Part shown: in pieces, positions 6,176-13,961 of the stretch
Layout of the letters: every line of letters begins with the position of its first letter
How positions within the stretch are numbered: position 1 is the stretch's first letter
Source of the DNA: Candidatus Zambryskibacteria bacterium RIFCSPLOWO2_02_FULL_39_14
GTDB taxonomy: Bacteria; Patescibacteriota; Minisyncoccia; Phycocordibacterales; Zambryskibacteraceae
Assembly: GCA_001824135.1 (NCBI GenBank)
Contig: MHWM01000009.1
Span: forward strand, 1 to 24,601
Length of the DNA: 24,601 nucleotides
Direction: 5' to 3'
The notes under the pieces: generated by a model
Told to the model about the DNA's origin: nothing
Database searches by the model: none
What the model saw: only the letters and a program-made list of their open reading frames with translations
Program-made: the position numbers and the translations under genes

Positions 6176-7162
6176 ATGCTTAATGCAAAATTAAAACTGA
6201 ATACAAAGATATTTGACAAGAATATAGAACAAATTCCTATACGCCAAGGATTTGGTGAGGGTCTCTTAGAAGCAGGCACTAAAAATATTAAAGTAATTGG
6301 ACTTTGTGCAGACTTAACAGAATCCACTAAAATGAATTTGTTTAGCGAGGAATTTCCCAACAGATTTATCCAAATGGGTGTAGCTGAACAAAACATGGCT
6401 TCTGTAGCATCAGGCCTAGCGGCTATGGGTAAAATACCTTTTATTAGTTCATACGCAATGTTTAGTCCAGGTAGAAATTGGGAGCAGATACGAACTACTA
6501 TTTGTTATAATGATCGACCGGTTAAAATAGCCGGCTCTCATGCGGGCATATCAGTCGGTCCCGACGGAGGGACTCATCAAGCTATAGAAGATATAGCCAT
6601 TACTAGGGTTATACCTAGAATGATAGTTATCTCTCCTTGTGATTCTATAGAAGCAAAAAAAGCTACAGAGGCTAGCGTAGACACCGGCACGCCTGTTTAT
6701 ATTCGTCTAGCCCGCGAGAAAACTCCTGTTATGACTACAGAAGCGACACCTTTCGAAATAGGAAAAGCTCAAATTTATTGGCAATCAGTTAAACCACAAG
6801 TAGGTATCATAGCGACAGGCGCGCTCTTGTATAAAGCACTTGAAGCCGCTAAAAAATTAAAAGAAGACGGGATTGATGTAGATGTTATGAATCTATCTAC
6901 TATCAAACCATTAGACGAAAAAGCGTTAATCGCACTAGCTAAAGAAACTGGAAGAATAGTGACGGTAGAAGAACATCAAATATATGGAGGCATGGGTTCA
7001 GCAGTAGCAGAGTGTTTGGCAAAAAATTATCCAGTCCCAATCGAGTTTATAGGAGTAGATGATCAATTTGGTCAGTCAGGAACTCCGGAGGAATTAATAG
7101 AACACTATGGCATGGGTACTAAGAGTATTATTAAAGCAGTCAATAAAATTTTGAAACGTTAA
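6176..7162 (+). CDS. tktC: Transketolase, C-terminal (pyrimidine-binding) subunit
   Basis: The 328-residue protein contains the pyrimidine-binding and C-terminal domains. Glu71 in MGVAEQNM is the cofactor-activating glutamate. Further hallmarks are FSPGRNWEQIR, SHAGISVGPDGGTHQ (cofactor and substrate contacts) and the VEEHQIYGGMG stretch of the C-terminal domain. It forms the active enzyme with the preceding gene product, separated by only 2 nt. Its stop codon shares bases with the stop of the convergent kinase gene in the palindrome TTAA at 7159-7162, so there is no room for a terminator and the two transcripts must overlap at their 3' ends. Confidence 0.95.
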   Translation: MLNAKLKLNTKIFDKNIEQIPIRQGFGEGLLEAGTKNIKVIGLCADLTESTKMNLFSEEFPNRFIQMGVAEQNMASVASGLAAMGKIPFISSYAMFSPGRNWEQIRTTICYNDRPVKIAGSHAGISVGPDGGTHQAIEDIAITRVIPRMIVISPCDSIEAKKATEASVDTGTPVYIRLAREKTPVMTTEATPFEIGKAQIYWQSVKPQVGIIATGALLYKALEAAKKLKEDGIDVDVMNLSTIKPLDEKALIALAKETGRIVTVEEHQIYGGMGSAVAECLAKNYPVPIEFIGVDDQFGQSGTPEELIEHYGMGTKSIIKAVNKILKR

Positions 7163-8142
7163 ATTTTCGTTGCTTTGAAATTTGCCGGGGCATTTTTAAG
7201 ATATTCCTCTAATTTTTCCATAGAAAGAAGACCTTTCTGTGCGCCAACTTGTTGAACTACAGACATTGAGTTGATCGCACCCCAAGAAAGAGCTGTTGGA
7301 AGATCATTATTAAGAGCTAGAGACACCACAGTGGTTGAAGCGAAAGCATCGCCAGCTCCAGTACGTTCAAACGGTACTTTAGGATCAGGATAAGGTGGTT
7401 GACGCCACACATTTTTACCATCAAAAGCATGTGCACCTTTTGGTCCATCTGTAATCACCACAATTTCTGGCCCAAGTGCTTGTATGCGCTTTAAAAGCTC
7501 TTCTAGACCTAAAGTATTTAAACCAAGAATCTTTTCTGCTTCTTCAACATTACAGAAAAATATCTTTGCTCTAGTATAAATATCTTTAAGCTCTTCTTTC
7601 CCTAATTTCATCTGAAAAGTTCCTGGTTGGAAAGCCAGATTAATTTCTGGATTAATCTTAAGATATTCAGCAATTTGCTTATGATACTGGAGAGTATCTT
7701 CTCCTAAAGAAGAGAGGTAGAGCCACTTCGGTTTACCTATATCAGGCAACTTCCGATCATATTCTTGGTGTTTGACTAGAATAGTCCGATCATTTTCAAA
7801 CCAGAGAACATAATGATAGTTTGTCTCCTTACCTTTATGAATAGTTATAAAATCTGTTACTACCTTATTTTTTTTCAAGCTTTCAAGACAATCTCTGCCA
7901 TTTTGATCATCACCGAGATTAGTCACTAGAGCGCTATTGAGACCAAGTCTCGATGCAGAAACAGCGGCATTAGGACTATTACCAACTGCATTGGCTACTT
8001 CCACAGATTCATAAGGAATCTTATCTCCAAAAGACATAGAAATAGTGCAATTCTCATTATCAACATCACAAGAGACATGAGCGTCTTTAAGCTTTATAAA
8101 CGCGTCATTTACGATATCGCCAATAGCTATGAAGTCGTGCAT
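7159..8142 (-). CDS. PfkB-family sugar kinase
   Basis: The 327-residue protein is a ribokinase/PfkB-fold kinase. The N-terminal substrate motif GNSPNAAVSASRLG (54-67), the Mg-related NVEEAE (198-203) and the C-terminal signature RTGAGDAFAS (260-269) with catalytic base Asp265 are all present. The substrate cannot be read from sequence. Its position between transketolase and fructose-bisphosphate aldolase makes a fructose-6-phosphate or related phosphosugar kinase attractive. That would matter because many organisms of this type lack a classical phosphofructokinase. Ribokinase or nucleoside kinase are alternatives. It is divergent from fba across 36 bp and convergent with tktC. An AGAGGAA sequence precedes the ATG, but the -10 lies so close that it may be absent from the mRNA. 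Confidence 0.88.
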   Translation of the reverse strand: MHDFIAIGDIVNDAFIKLKDAHVSCDVDNENCTISMSFGDKIPYESVEVANAVGNSPNAAVSASRLGLNSALVTNLGDDQNGRDCLESLKKNKVVTDFITIHKGKETNYHYVLWFENDRTILVKHQEYDRKLPDIGKPKWLYLSSLGEDTLQYHKQIAEYLKINPEINLAFQPGTFQMKLGKEELKDIYTRAKIFFCNVEEAEKILGLNTLGLEELLKRIQALGPEIVVITDGPKGAHAFDGKNVWRQPPYPDPKVPFERTGAGDAFASTTVVSLALNNDLPTALSWGAINSMSVVQQVGAQKGLLSMEKLEEYLKNAPANFKATKI

Positions 8143-8151
8143 TTCCTCTTA

Positions 8152-8160
8152 ATTGTATCA
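8152..8160 (-). promoter_or_regulatory. Extended -10 promoter of the PfkB kinase gene
   Basis: On the minus strand TGATACAAT occupies 8160-8152, ending 9 nt before the ATG. It sits back to back with the fba promoter, 2 bp away, so the two polymerases could not bind at once. No -35 is evident. Confidence 0.55.
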
Positions 8161-8162
8161 GA

Positions 8163-8171
8163 TGATAAAAT
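8163..8171 (+). promoter_or_regulatory. Extended -10 promoter of fba-glcD
   Basis: TGATAAAAT (TG 8163-8164, TAAAAT 8166-8171) ends 7 nt before the fba ATG at 8179. This predicts a leaderless message. The same nine bases precede gyrB. Confidence 0.55.
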
Positions 8172-8178
8172 AAAAGTA

Positions 8179-9027
8179 ATGAAGTCATTACGAGAATACC
8201 TTTCATGGGCAGAAGAGAAGTGTGTTGCTATAGGACATTTTAACATATCAGACTCAGAAGGATTCAAAGCGGTAACAGAAACGGCTCATGAATTAAATCT
8301 CCCAGTAATTATCGGAGTGTCTGAAGGTGAAAGGGAATTTATAGGTCTGGCAGAAGCAGTAGCTATGGTAAAAACAATACAGAATAATAACCAACCAGTT
8401 TTTCTAAATGCTGATCACACTTATTCGATAGAGAAAGCTAAAATAGCCATAGACGCAGGAGTTGACTGTATCATTATAGATGCAGCAGAAAAATCACTGG
8501 AAGAAAATACTAAACTCACAAAAGAGATTGTAGATTATGCTAAATCTAAGAATCCGAAAATATTAGTTGAAGGTGAAATCGGGTTTATTGGCAAGTCATC
8601 GAATTTGCTTGAATCTCTGCCAGAGGGTGTCTCTGTCGAGACGCAGACTGATCCTAAAGAAGCTCTTCAATTTATCAAAAATACTGGTATAGATTTATTG
8701 GCACCATCAGTCGGAAATGTCCACGGCATAGTTAAGACCGGCAATCCCAAACTTAATATTGAACGTATAAAAGCTATCAAGGATATTGTGGGCATACCTC
8801 TGGTACTACATGGGGGTTCTGGCATAACTGATGATAATTTTAAAAAAGCGATAAAAGCTGGTATACGAATTATTCATATAAACACTGAGTTGCGAGTAGC
8901 ATATAAAGAAGGGATTAGAGAGGGTCTTAAATCGAGAGAAGTGGCGCCTTACAAATTTTTAGCTGAAGGAGTTGAAGAGATGAAAGAAGTGGTGAAAGAA
9001 AGATTAAAATTGTTTAATAATTTATGA
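8179..9027 (+). CDS. fba: Class II (zinc-dependent) fructose-bisphosphate aldolase family protein
   Basis: At 282 residues it has the class II aldolase plan. It shows GHFNISD near the start, Asp79-His80 (NADH, catalytic Asp and zinc ligand), GEIGFIG (131-138, zinc-ligand Glu), His182 (GNVHG) and His211 (LVLHGGSG). The expected reaction is reversible cleavage of fructose-1,6-bisphosphate. The usual DGS motif after the first barrel half reads DAAEKS, so tagatose-bisphosphate or another aldolase specificity is possible. I start at 8179 because the earlier in-frame ATG at 8077 lies within the divergent kinase gene and upstream of the promoter. Its TGA overlaps the ATG of the next gene (ATGA), a classic coupled pair. 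Confidence 0.9.
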   Translation: MKSLREYLSWAEEKCVAIGHFNISDSEGFKAVTETAHELNLPVIIGVSEGEREFIGLAEAVAMVKTIQNNNQPVFLNADHTYSIEKAKIAIDAGVDCIIIDAAEKSLEENTKLTKEIVDYAKSKNPKILVEGEIGFIGKSSNLLESLPEGVSVETQTDPKEALQFIKNTGIDLLAPSVGNVHGIVKTGNPKLNIERIKAIKDIVGIPLVLHGGSGITDDNFKKAIKAGIRIIHINTELRVAYKEGIREGLKSREVAPYKFLAEGVEEMKEVVKERLKLFNNL

Positions 9028-10664
9028 ACTTAGAGGAAGAAATAAAAAAGTTTTTTAAAGGCGAAGTCGTAAATGACAATAATACTTTAAAAAAATATTC
9101 ACGAGATGCGTCTTTGTTTGAAGTACGACCTAAATTAGTAGTATATCCGAAAGATAAATCTGATCTGAAAAACCTTGTAAAATTTATTAGTAAAAACAAA
9201 TCCGAAGACAATACACTTTCTTTAACCATGCGAGCAGCTGGATCTGATATGTCGGGAGGATCGCTTAATGAGTCTATCATTGCAGATGTGACTAAACATA
9301 TAAATTATATCGGAGAGATAGATGATGAAGAAAGTATTACCACAGAACCGGGTGTTTTTTATCGTGATTTTGAGAGAAAAACATTAGAAAAAGGCTTTAT
9401 TTTGCCTTGTTTTCCAGCTTCAAAGAATCTCTCTGCACTCGGTGGCATGATCTCCAACAACTGCGCAGGAGAGCGCACTTTGCGCTACGGCAAGATGGAG
9501 AATTTTATATTAGAGATGAAAGTTATTCTTTCTGATAGTAATGAATACACAATTAAACCTTTAAATAAAGTCGAGCTTGATAAAAAGATGGCTCAAGAAG
9601 ATTTCGAAGGCAAATTATACAAGAATCTGTTTAATCTTATAGAAGGAAACAGGGAAGTGATTAATAATGCTAAACCAAATGTTTCTAAAAATTCTGCAGG
9701 ATATTATCTCTGGAATATCTGGGATGGAGAAACTTTTGACTTAAATAAACTTATAGTCGGCTCTCAGGGTACTTTAGGTGTAATCACTGAAGCAAAAATA
9801 AGATTAGTACGAGAAAAATCACACCACGACATGGTAGCACTATTCTTTAAATCATGGGATCAATTACCTCAAGTGACTAAAGCTATATTGCCTTACGAAC
9901 CGGAGAGCTTGGAAACATTTGATGAAGAGACTCTTAAACTTGGTATCCGTTTTATGCCAGAGATTGCTAAAAGAGCTAATATGGGTTTTTTTTCTTTCTT
10001 GGCACAATTTATACCGGAAGCGTTTATAGGTACCAGAATGCTTGGTTTACCGAAACTTATCATACTTGTAGAAGTAGCGGAAAATGATGATAAGGAGGTG
10101 AAGAGAAAAGTTAAAAACATAATTGAGGCTATAAGACCATTCAATGTCTGGCATAGAGTTATAGAAAAAGATTCAGAAGAAAATAAATTTTGGATTATGC
10201 GCAGAGAATCATTTAATCTACTACGTGAACATGTTGGTAATAAAAAAACCGCGCCATTTGTGGAAGACTTCTGCATTTTGGTGGAGAAAGTTCCGGAATT
10301 TTTACCAAAAGCACTCAAAATATTGAAAGACAACGGTATAGAAGCCAATATTGCAGGACATGCAGGTAATGGTAATTTCCACATTATTCCTCTCATGGAT
10401 CTTAGGGAAAAAAGTGAACGTGACAAGATTTTAGTTGTATCAAATAAATTTTATGATCTTGTAAAAGAGTATAAGGGTTCTATAACTGCTGAACACAACG
10501 ATGGTATTGTTCGCACCCCGTATTTGCATAAAATGTATAATCCGGAAGTGCTGGAACTCTTCAGAAAAACCAAAGAATTATTTGATCCGCAAAACATTTT
10601 CAATCCCGGTAAGAAAGTTAATGGATCTTTTGAATACCTTGAATCCCACATCGCAATAGAGTAA
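9024..10664 (+). CDS. FAD-linked oxidase, D-lactate dehydrogenase / glycolate oxidase GlcD type
   Basis: The 546-residue flavoprotein has an N-terminal FAD-binding-4 domain with RAAGSDMSGGSL (70-81), GGMISNNCAGERTLRYG (140-156) and GSQGTLGVITEAK (246-258). The C-terminal FAD-oxidase domain has HAGNGNFH (446-453) and Glu490-His491 in AEHNDG, positions that bind metal and substrate in this family. It should oxidise a 2-hydroxy acid such as D-lactate or glycolate. The electron acceptor is not shown by the sequence. There is no Fe-S cysteine cluster at the C-terminus, unlike the larger fused forms. It overlaps fba by 4 nt. A link between glycolysis and lactate turnover is plausible, though the substrate is not determined. 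Confidence 0.88.
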   Translation: MNLEEEIKKFFKGEVVNDNNTLKKYSRDASLFEVRPKLVVYPKDKSDLKNLVKFISKNKSEDNTLSLTMRAAGSDMSGGSLNESIIADVTKHINYIGEIDDEESITTEPGVFYRDFERKTLEKGFILPCFPASKNLSALGGMISNNCAGERTLRYGKMENFILEMKVILSDSNEYTIKPLNKVELDKKMAQEDFEGKLYKNLFNLIEGNREVINNAKPNVSKNSAGYYLWNIWDGETFDLNKLIVGSQGTLGVITEAKIRLVREKSHHDMVALFFKSWDQLPQVTKAILPYEPESLETFDEETLKLGIRFMPEIAKRANMGFFSFLAQFIPEAFIGTRMLGLPKLIILVEVAENDDKEVKRKVKNIIEAIRPFNVWHRVIEKDSEENKFWIMRRESFNLLREHVGNKKTAPFVEDFCILVEKVPEFLPKALKILKDNGIEANIAGHAGNGNFHIIPLMDLREKSERDKILVVSNKFYDLVKEYKGSITAEHNDGIVRTPYLHKMYNPEVLELFRKTKELFDPQNIFNPGKKVNGSFEYLESHIAIE

Positions 10665-10667
10665 AAT
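10639..10667 (+). promoter_or_regulatory. rplY promoter overlapping the end of the FAD oxidase gene
   Basis: TTGAAT (10639-10644), a 17-bp spacer and TAAAAT (10662-10667) form a promoter whose -10 contains the upstream gene's TAA stop. The -10 ends 6 nt before the rplY ATG, so the message should be leaderless. Confidence 0.6.
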
Positions 10668-10673
10668 AGGCAG

Positions 10674-11345
10674 ATGCTTACTTTGAAGGCAGAAATACGG
10701 GATACTAAAACAAAACCGGAAACGGTCAGAAAAGCGGGAAAAATTCCCGCAGTCTTTTATGGTAAAAAAGAGGCATCTACCCCTATCTCTATCCCTAAAA
10801 CTGACTTTCTTAAGGTCTGGAGCGAGGCAGGGGAATCGAGTGTAGTAACTCTAGAAACAGATAAAGGGCCTAAAGAAAGCCTTATCCAAGACGTAGACTT
10901 AGATCCTATTACAGGTAATCCTCGCCATGCGGATTTCTATATCTTCGAAGCTGGACATAAGGTGGAAATCGAATTACCAATCGAATTTACAGGAGTTTCT
11001 CCGGCTGTTAAAGATCTTGGTGGAGTATTAGTAAAGGTACTGCATGAATTGAAGATAGAAGCCATGCCAAAAGATTTACCACACAATATTAAAGTAGACG
11101 TAAGTTCTCTGGCAAATTTTGGAGATCAAATTATAGCTAAAGATATTATATTACCGACGGGTGTAGAACTGGTAGAAAATGCGGAAGAAGTTATCGTATT
11201 AGTATCAGCTCCACGCGAAGAAAAAGAAGAGGAAACAGTACCTATTGATCTTTCCCAAATAGAAGTTGAAAAGAAAGGTAAGGAAGAAGAGGAACCTATA
11301 GAAACAAATGAAAGCGACGCTAAAAAAGAAGCGCCTCCAGCTTAA
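10674..11345 (+). CDS. rplY: 50S ribosomal protein bL25, long CTC form
   Basis: The 223-residue protein starts with the bL25 5S rRNA-binding domain (about 1-90; note VRKAGKIPAVFYG and the DLDPITGNPRHADFY stretch). A second beta-rich CTC/TL5 domain follows (about 92-183, with KVEIELPIEFTGVSPAVKDLGG). An acidic low-complexity tail rich in Glu and Lys (about 184-223) ends the protein. E. coli bL25 is only the first domain, and the two-domain form is common elsewhere. Its last 38 nt overlap the next gene in another frame, so the tail and the transglycosylase start are encoded together. Confidence 0.95.
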   Translation: MLTLKAEIRDTKTKPETVRKAGKIPAVFYGKKEASTPISIPKTDFLKVWSEAGESSVVTLETDKGPKESLIQDVDLDPITGNPRHADFYIFEAGHKVEIELPIEFTGVSPAVKDLGGVLVKVLHELKIEAMPKDLPHNIKVDVSSLANFGDQIIAKDIILPTGVELVENAEEVIVLVSAPREEKEEETVPIDLSQIEVEKKGKEEEEPIETNESDAKKEAPPA

Positions 11346-12723
11346 TTTATTTACAATCATTTTTGTTCCGATAACTGTTCTCGGTTTTTTGAGTGTTTCT
11401 AATTATAGTTATATTTCTGCTCAAAACGCTTGCACAAGTGAAATTAATGGAAAAAGTAGATCTCAACTCGAACTAGAACTCGAAGCTTGTAATAGAGAAA
11501 TTACTGAATGGACAGAAACACTTAATAAAACTAAGGCTGAAAGTGCCTCATTCTCCAGAGACATAGAAATATTAACGGCTAAAATAAATGCCGCTCAATC
11601 CACTATAAAAAGTAAAAACATTGCTATAGCCAATCTCTCAAAAGATATAGCCAAAAAACAAACACTGATTTCTGTATTAGATACGCGCATCACAAACGGC
11701 AGAAAAGCTATAGCTGATATATTGCGCAAGACTAACGATATTAATTCATATTCATTAGTTGAAGCTATGTTAAGTGAAAAAAGTCTTTCTGAATTTTTCG
11801 TAGATATAGATACTTATGCCTCTGCAGAAAGAGCCTTAGCTAATTTATTCGATGAATTGCGTACAGTGAAAGCACTAACTGAATCAGAAAAAACCATTTT
11901 AAACCAGAAAAAAGAAGCAGAAGCATCTGCCCGTGCTGCCTTGGAAGCCGCTAAAAAAGAAGTGGAAAATGATCAAGCAGAGAAGAAAAATTTGTTAATC
12001 ATTAATAAAAATAAAGAAAAAACTTACGCACAAGTACTAGCAGACAGACAAGCGAAAGCAGCGCAGATTAGAGCTGTACTTTTCCCTCTGCGAGATGCTG
12101 GAGCTATCCCATTTGGTACAGCGCTTCAATATGCAGAGACAGCAAACAAATCTACAGGAGTAAGACCGGCTCTCATACTGGCTATTCTTCAGCAAGAATC
12201 AAATCTTGGAGCCAACGTAGGTTCATGTATAATCACTAATCTTTCAAGTGGAGAAACAAGAAGTGTGAACAGTGGCACAATTTTCTCTAATGGTATTCAT
12301 CCTACTCGTGACCTGCCAATCCTCCAAAGTATATTAAGTAAATTAGGAGGTAATCCTTTAGAAACCAAGGTCTCATGTCCAATTATAGGAGTACCAGGTT
12401 ATGGCGGAGCTATGGGTCCAGCTCAATTTATCCCTTCAACATGGGTTCTTATGGAAAACAAAGTGGCTTCTTCTTTAAATAAAACTGATCCTAATCCTTG
12501 GAATCCTCAAGACGCTATAATGGCTATGGCACTCTTCTTACAAGACATTATGGGTTCAACCGGAGATTCTTATGTAGATGAACGCACTGCAGCCTGCCGT
12601 TATTATTCTGGCAAAACTTGTTATGGAAGTCGCGGAGCTAATGTTGGTTTAAATTACGGAAATAACGTTATGTCTAAAGCGGCTAATATTCAGAAAGATA
12701 TTGACTTCTTGCAAGGTACTTAA
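11308..12723 (+). CDS. Secreted coiled-coil lytic transglycosylase
   Basis: The 471-residue protein has a basic N-terminus and hydrophobic stretch (about 12-39, ending near SAQNA), consistent with a signal peptide. A long alpha-helical coiled coil (about 50-255) resembles the PcsB/EnvC-type helical regions that control cell-wall hydrolases. From about 262 to the end is a lysozyme-like transglycosylase domain: AILQQESN places a candidate catalytic acid at Glu297, and GAMGPAQFIPSTW (367-379) is the MltB-like signature. Cys307/Cys357 and Cys430/Cys438 could form disulfides. It should cleave peptidoglycan, with the helical part as regulator or tether. The ATG at 11308 is the only start that keeps the signal peptide, and it lies inside the rplY tail. 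A role in division or in attachment to a host is speculation. Confidence 0.85.
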   Translation: MKATLKKKRLQLNLFTIIFVPITVLGFLSVSNYSYISAQNACTSEINGKSRSQLELELEACNREITEWTETLNKTKAESASFSRDIEILTAKINAAQSTIKSKNIAIANLSKDIAKKQTLISVLDTRITNGRKAIADILRKTNDINSYSLVEAMLSEKSLSEFFVDIDTYASAERALANLFDELRTVKALTESEKTILNQKKEAEASARAALEAAKKEVENDQAEKKNLLIINKNKEKTYAQVLADRQAKAAQIRAVLFPLRDAGAIPFGTALQYAETANKSTGVRPALILAILQQESNLGANVGSCIITNLSSGETRSVNSGTIFSNGIHPTRDLPILQSILSKLGGNPLETKVSCPIIGVPGYGGAMGPAQFIPSTWVLMENKVASSLNKTDPNPWNPQDAIMAMALFLQDIMGSTGDSYVDERTAACRYYSGKTCYGSRGANVGLNYGNNVMSKAANIQKDIDFLQGT

Positions 12724-12728
12724 TTTAC

Positions 12729-12737
12729 TGATATAGT
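12729..12737 (+). promoter_or_regulatory. Extended -10 promoter of rpmE2-prfA
   Basis: TGATATAGT (TG 12729-12730, TATAGT 12732-12737) ends 9 nt before the ATG at 12747. It fits the same TGATANANT pattern as gap, the kinase gene, fba and gyrB, with a predicted leader of about 2-3 nt. Confidence 0.5.
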
Positions 12738-12746
12738 AGCGCTCAA

Positions 12747-13004
12747 ATGAAGAAAGAAATCCACCCCGCTAATTATAGACCAGTGCTTTTTATTGATAAT
12801 TCTAATGGCACAGAATTTATTATTTCTTCTACAGTAAAAACTGAAGAAACATTAAAGGCTAAAGAAGATCATAAAGAATATCCTGTCTATCGAGTAGAAA
12901 TTTCTTCTGCTACACATCCTTTCTATACTGGTGAAGTACGTACTCTAGATACTGCTGGACGAGTGGAACGCTTTAAACAGAAAAGAAATAAGGCTAAGAA
13001 GTAA
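12747..13004 (+). CDS. rpmE2: 50S ribosomal protein bL31, type B (zinc-free)
   Basis: The 85-residue protein begins with KKEIHPANYRPVLFID and contains YRVEISSATHPFYTG and DTAGRVERFKQK, hallmarks of bL31 type B. It has no cysteine at all, so it is the zinc-independent form. In bacteria that carry both forms, this paralogue replaces the zinc-binding one under zinc shortage, and here it may be the only bL31. Its TAA shares the A of the prfA ATG (TAATG), so the two genes are translationally coupled. Confidence 0.95.
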   Translation: MKKEIHPANYRPVLFIDNSNGTEFIISSTVKTEETLKAKEDHKEYPVYRVEISSATHPFYTGEVRTLDTAGRVERFKQKRNKAKK

Positions 13005-13894
13005 TGGATATAGAGAAATATAAACAAAATCCAAAAACTGCTTATCTAGCCAAAACATATCTGGAACTCCAAGATGAAGAATCTAAACAAATGATTCTTT
13101 CTGAAATGGATAGAATCCTTTCAAGCAGTACAACGGAAAATAGCGCCAGTGATGAGATAAGGGAGATAATACTCGAAGTACGGGCCGGTACCGGAGGAGA
13201 AGAGGCTTCTCTTTTTGCCCATGAATTAGCAGAGATGTACACTCTTTATGCAGGTCTCAAACACTGGAGTGCACAACTACTCTATGCATCTGAAAGTTCA
13301 CTAGGTGGTTATAAAGAAGCTGCCATTGAAATAAGGGGTGAGGGTGTTTATCAGAAACTACGTTTCGAGACAGGAGTACATCGTATTCAAAGAATACCAG
13401 AAACAGAGAAGATGGGTCGAGTACACACTTCTACCGCATCAGTAGCTATTTTACCTGTCCGTAAGAAAACAACTATTGATATAAAACCTTCTGATTTAAA
13501 GATAGAAACTTCGCGCTCTGGAGGAGCCGGTGGTCAAAATGTTAATAAAGTTGAGACAGCTGTGCGTATAATACATAAACCGACTGGTATTGATGTGCGA
13601 TCAACTGCTGAACGTAGCCAGCTTAAAAACAGAGAAAAAGCCATGAGTATCCTTACAGCTAAACTAGAAATGCTTAAAGAAGAGGAAGAGGCTAAAAAAT
13701 ACTCACAGAAACGTAAGTCACAAATAGGCACTGCTGACCGCTCGGAGAAAATCCGCACTTATAATATCTTGCAAGATCGTATAACTGACCATCGCGTTAA
13801 GAAGTCCTGGCATAACATTGAAAAGATATTTGCTGGTCATTTAGATGCAATTATTGACGATCTAAAAGCTCTTGAAAATGATGAGGTAGTTTGA
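13004..13894 (+). CDS. prfA: Peptide chain release factor 1 with shortened N-terminus
   Basis: The protein ends translation at UAA and UAG. GGQ is at 176-178 (SGGAGGQNVNKVE), and the stop-codon reading P-x-T motif is Pro132-Glu133-Thr134 (RIPETEKMGR), which marks RF1 rather than RF2 (SPF). At 296 residues it is about 60 shorter than E. coli RF1. The loss is all in domain 1: the conserved LEVRAGTGG starts near residue 57 instead of about 113. In other bacteria domain 1 contacts the ribosomal stalk base and RF3. The gene overlaps rpmE2 by 1 nt and ends in TGA, itself a codon read by RF2, so UGA must be a true stop here. Confidence 0.95.
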   Translation: MDIEKYKQNPKTAYLAKTYLELQDEESKQMILSEMDRILSSSTTENSASDEIREIILEVRAGTGGEEASLFAHELAEMYTLYAGLKHWSAQLLYASESSLGGYKEAAIEIRGEGVYQKLRFETGVHRIQRIPETEKMGRVHTSTASVAILPVRKKTTIDIKPSDLKIETSRSGGAGGQNVNKVETAVRIIHKPTGIDVRSTAERSQLKNREKAMSILTAKLEMLKEEEEAKKYSQKRKSQIGTADRSEKIRTYNILQDRITDHRVKKSWHNIEKIFAGHLDAIIDDLKALENDEVV

Positions 13895-13897
13895 TAG

Positions 13898-13903
13898 TAT
13901 ACT
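13898..13903 (+). promoter_or_regulatory. Putative rpsB promoter (-10)
   Basis: TATACT lies just after the prfA stop. TTGAAA is present at 13872-13877, but its 20-bp spacing is too long. An overlapping TGATAGTAT (13892-13900) could act instead as an extended -10. The predicted start near 13910 leaves a leader of about 50 nt, unlike the leaderless genes nearby. Confidence 0.4.
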
Positions 13904-13912
13904 TACTTGTCT

Positions 13913-13950
13913 CCCACCTTCGCTACCCACGTCGCTAAAGCTATGAGGGT
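13913..13950. repeat. Imperfect palindromic interspersed element, copy B, in the rpsB leader
   Basis: CCCACCTTCGCT is followed by a near-copy of itself (ACCCACGTCGCT) and then AAAGCTATGAGGGT. With the internal near-copy removed, the rest matches the reverse complement of the element in the RRM leader at about 20 of 27 positions. ACCC and GGGT ends could pair in RNA. Confidence 0.4.
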
Positions 13951-13961
13951 CAAGGAAAGCT

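Noticed and set aside
8077..8178. N-terminal extension of the aldolase
   Set aside because: It is antisense to the kinase gene and includes the divergent promoters. MKSLREYLSWAEE at 8179 is the natural start.
9893..10426. Minus-strand open frame of 177 codons opposite the FAD oxidase gene
   Set aside because: The sense protein has intact catalytic motifs there. The antisense product is low-complexity and has no start context.
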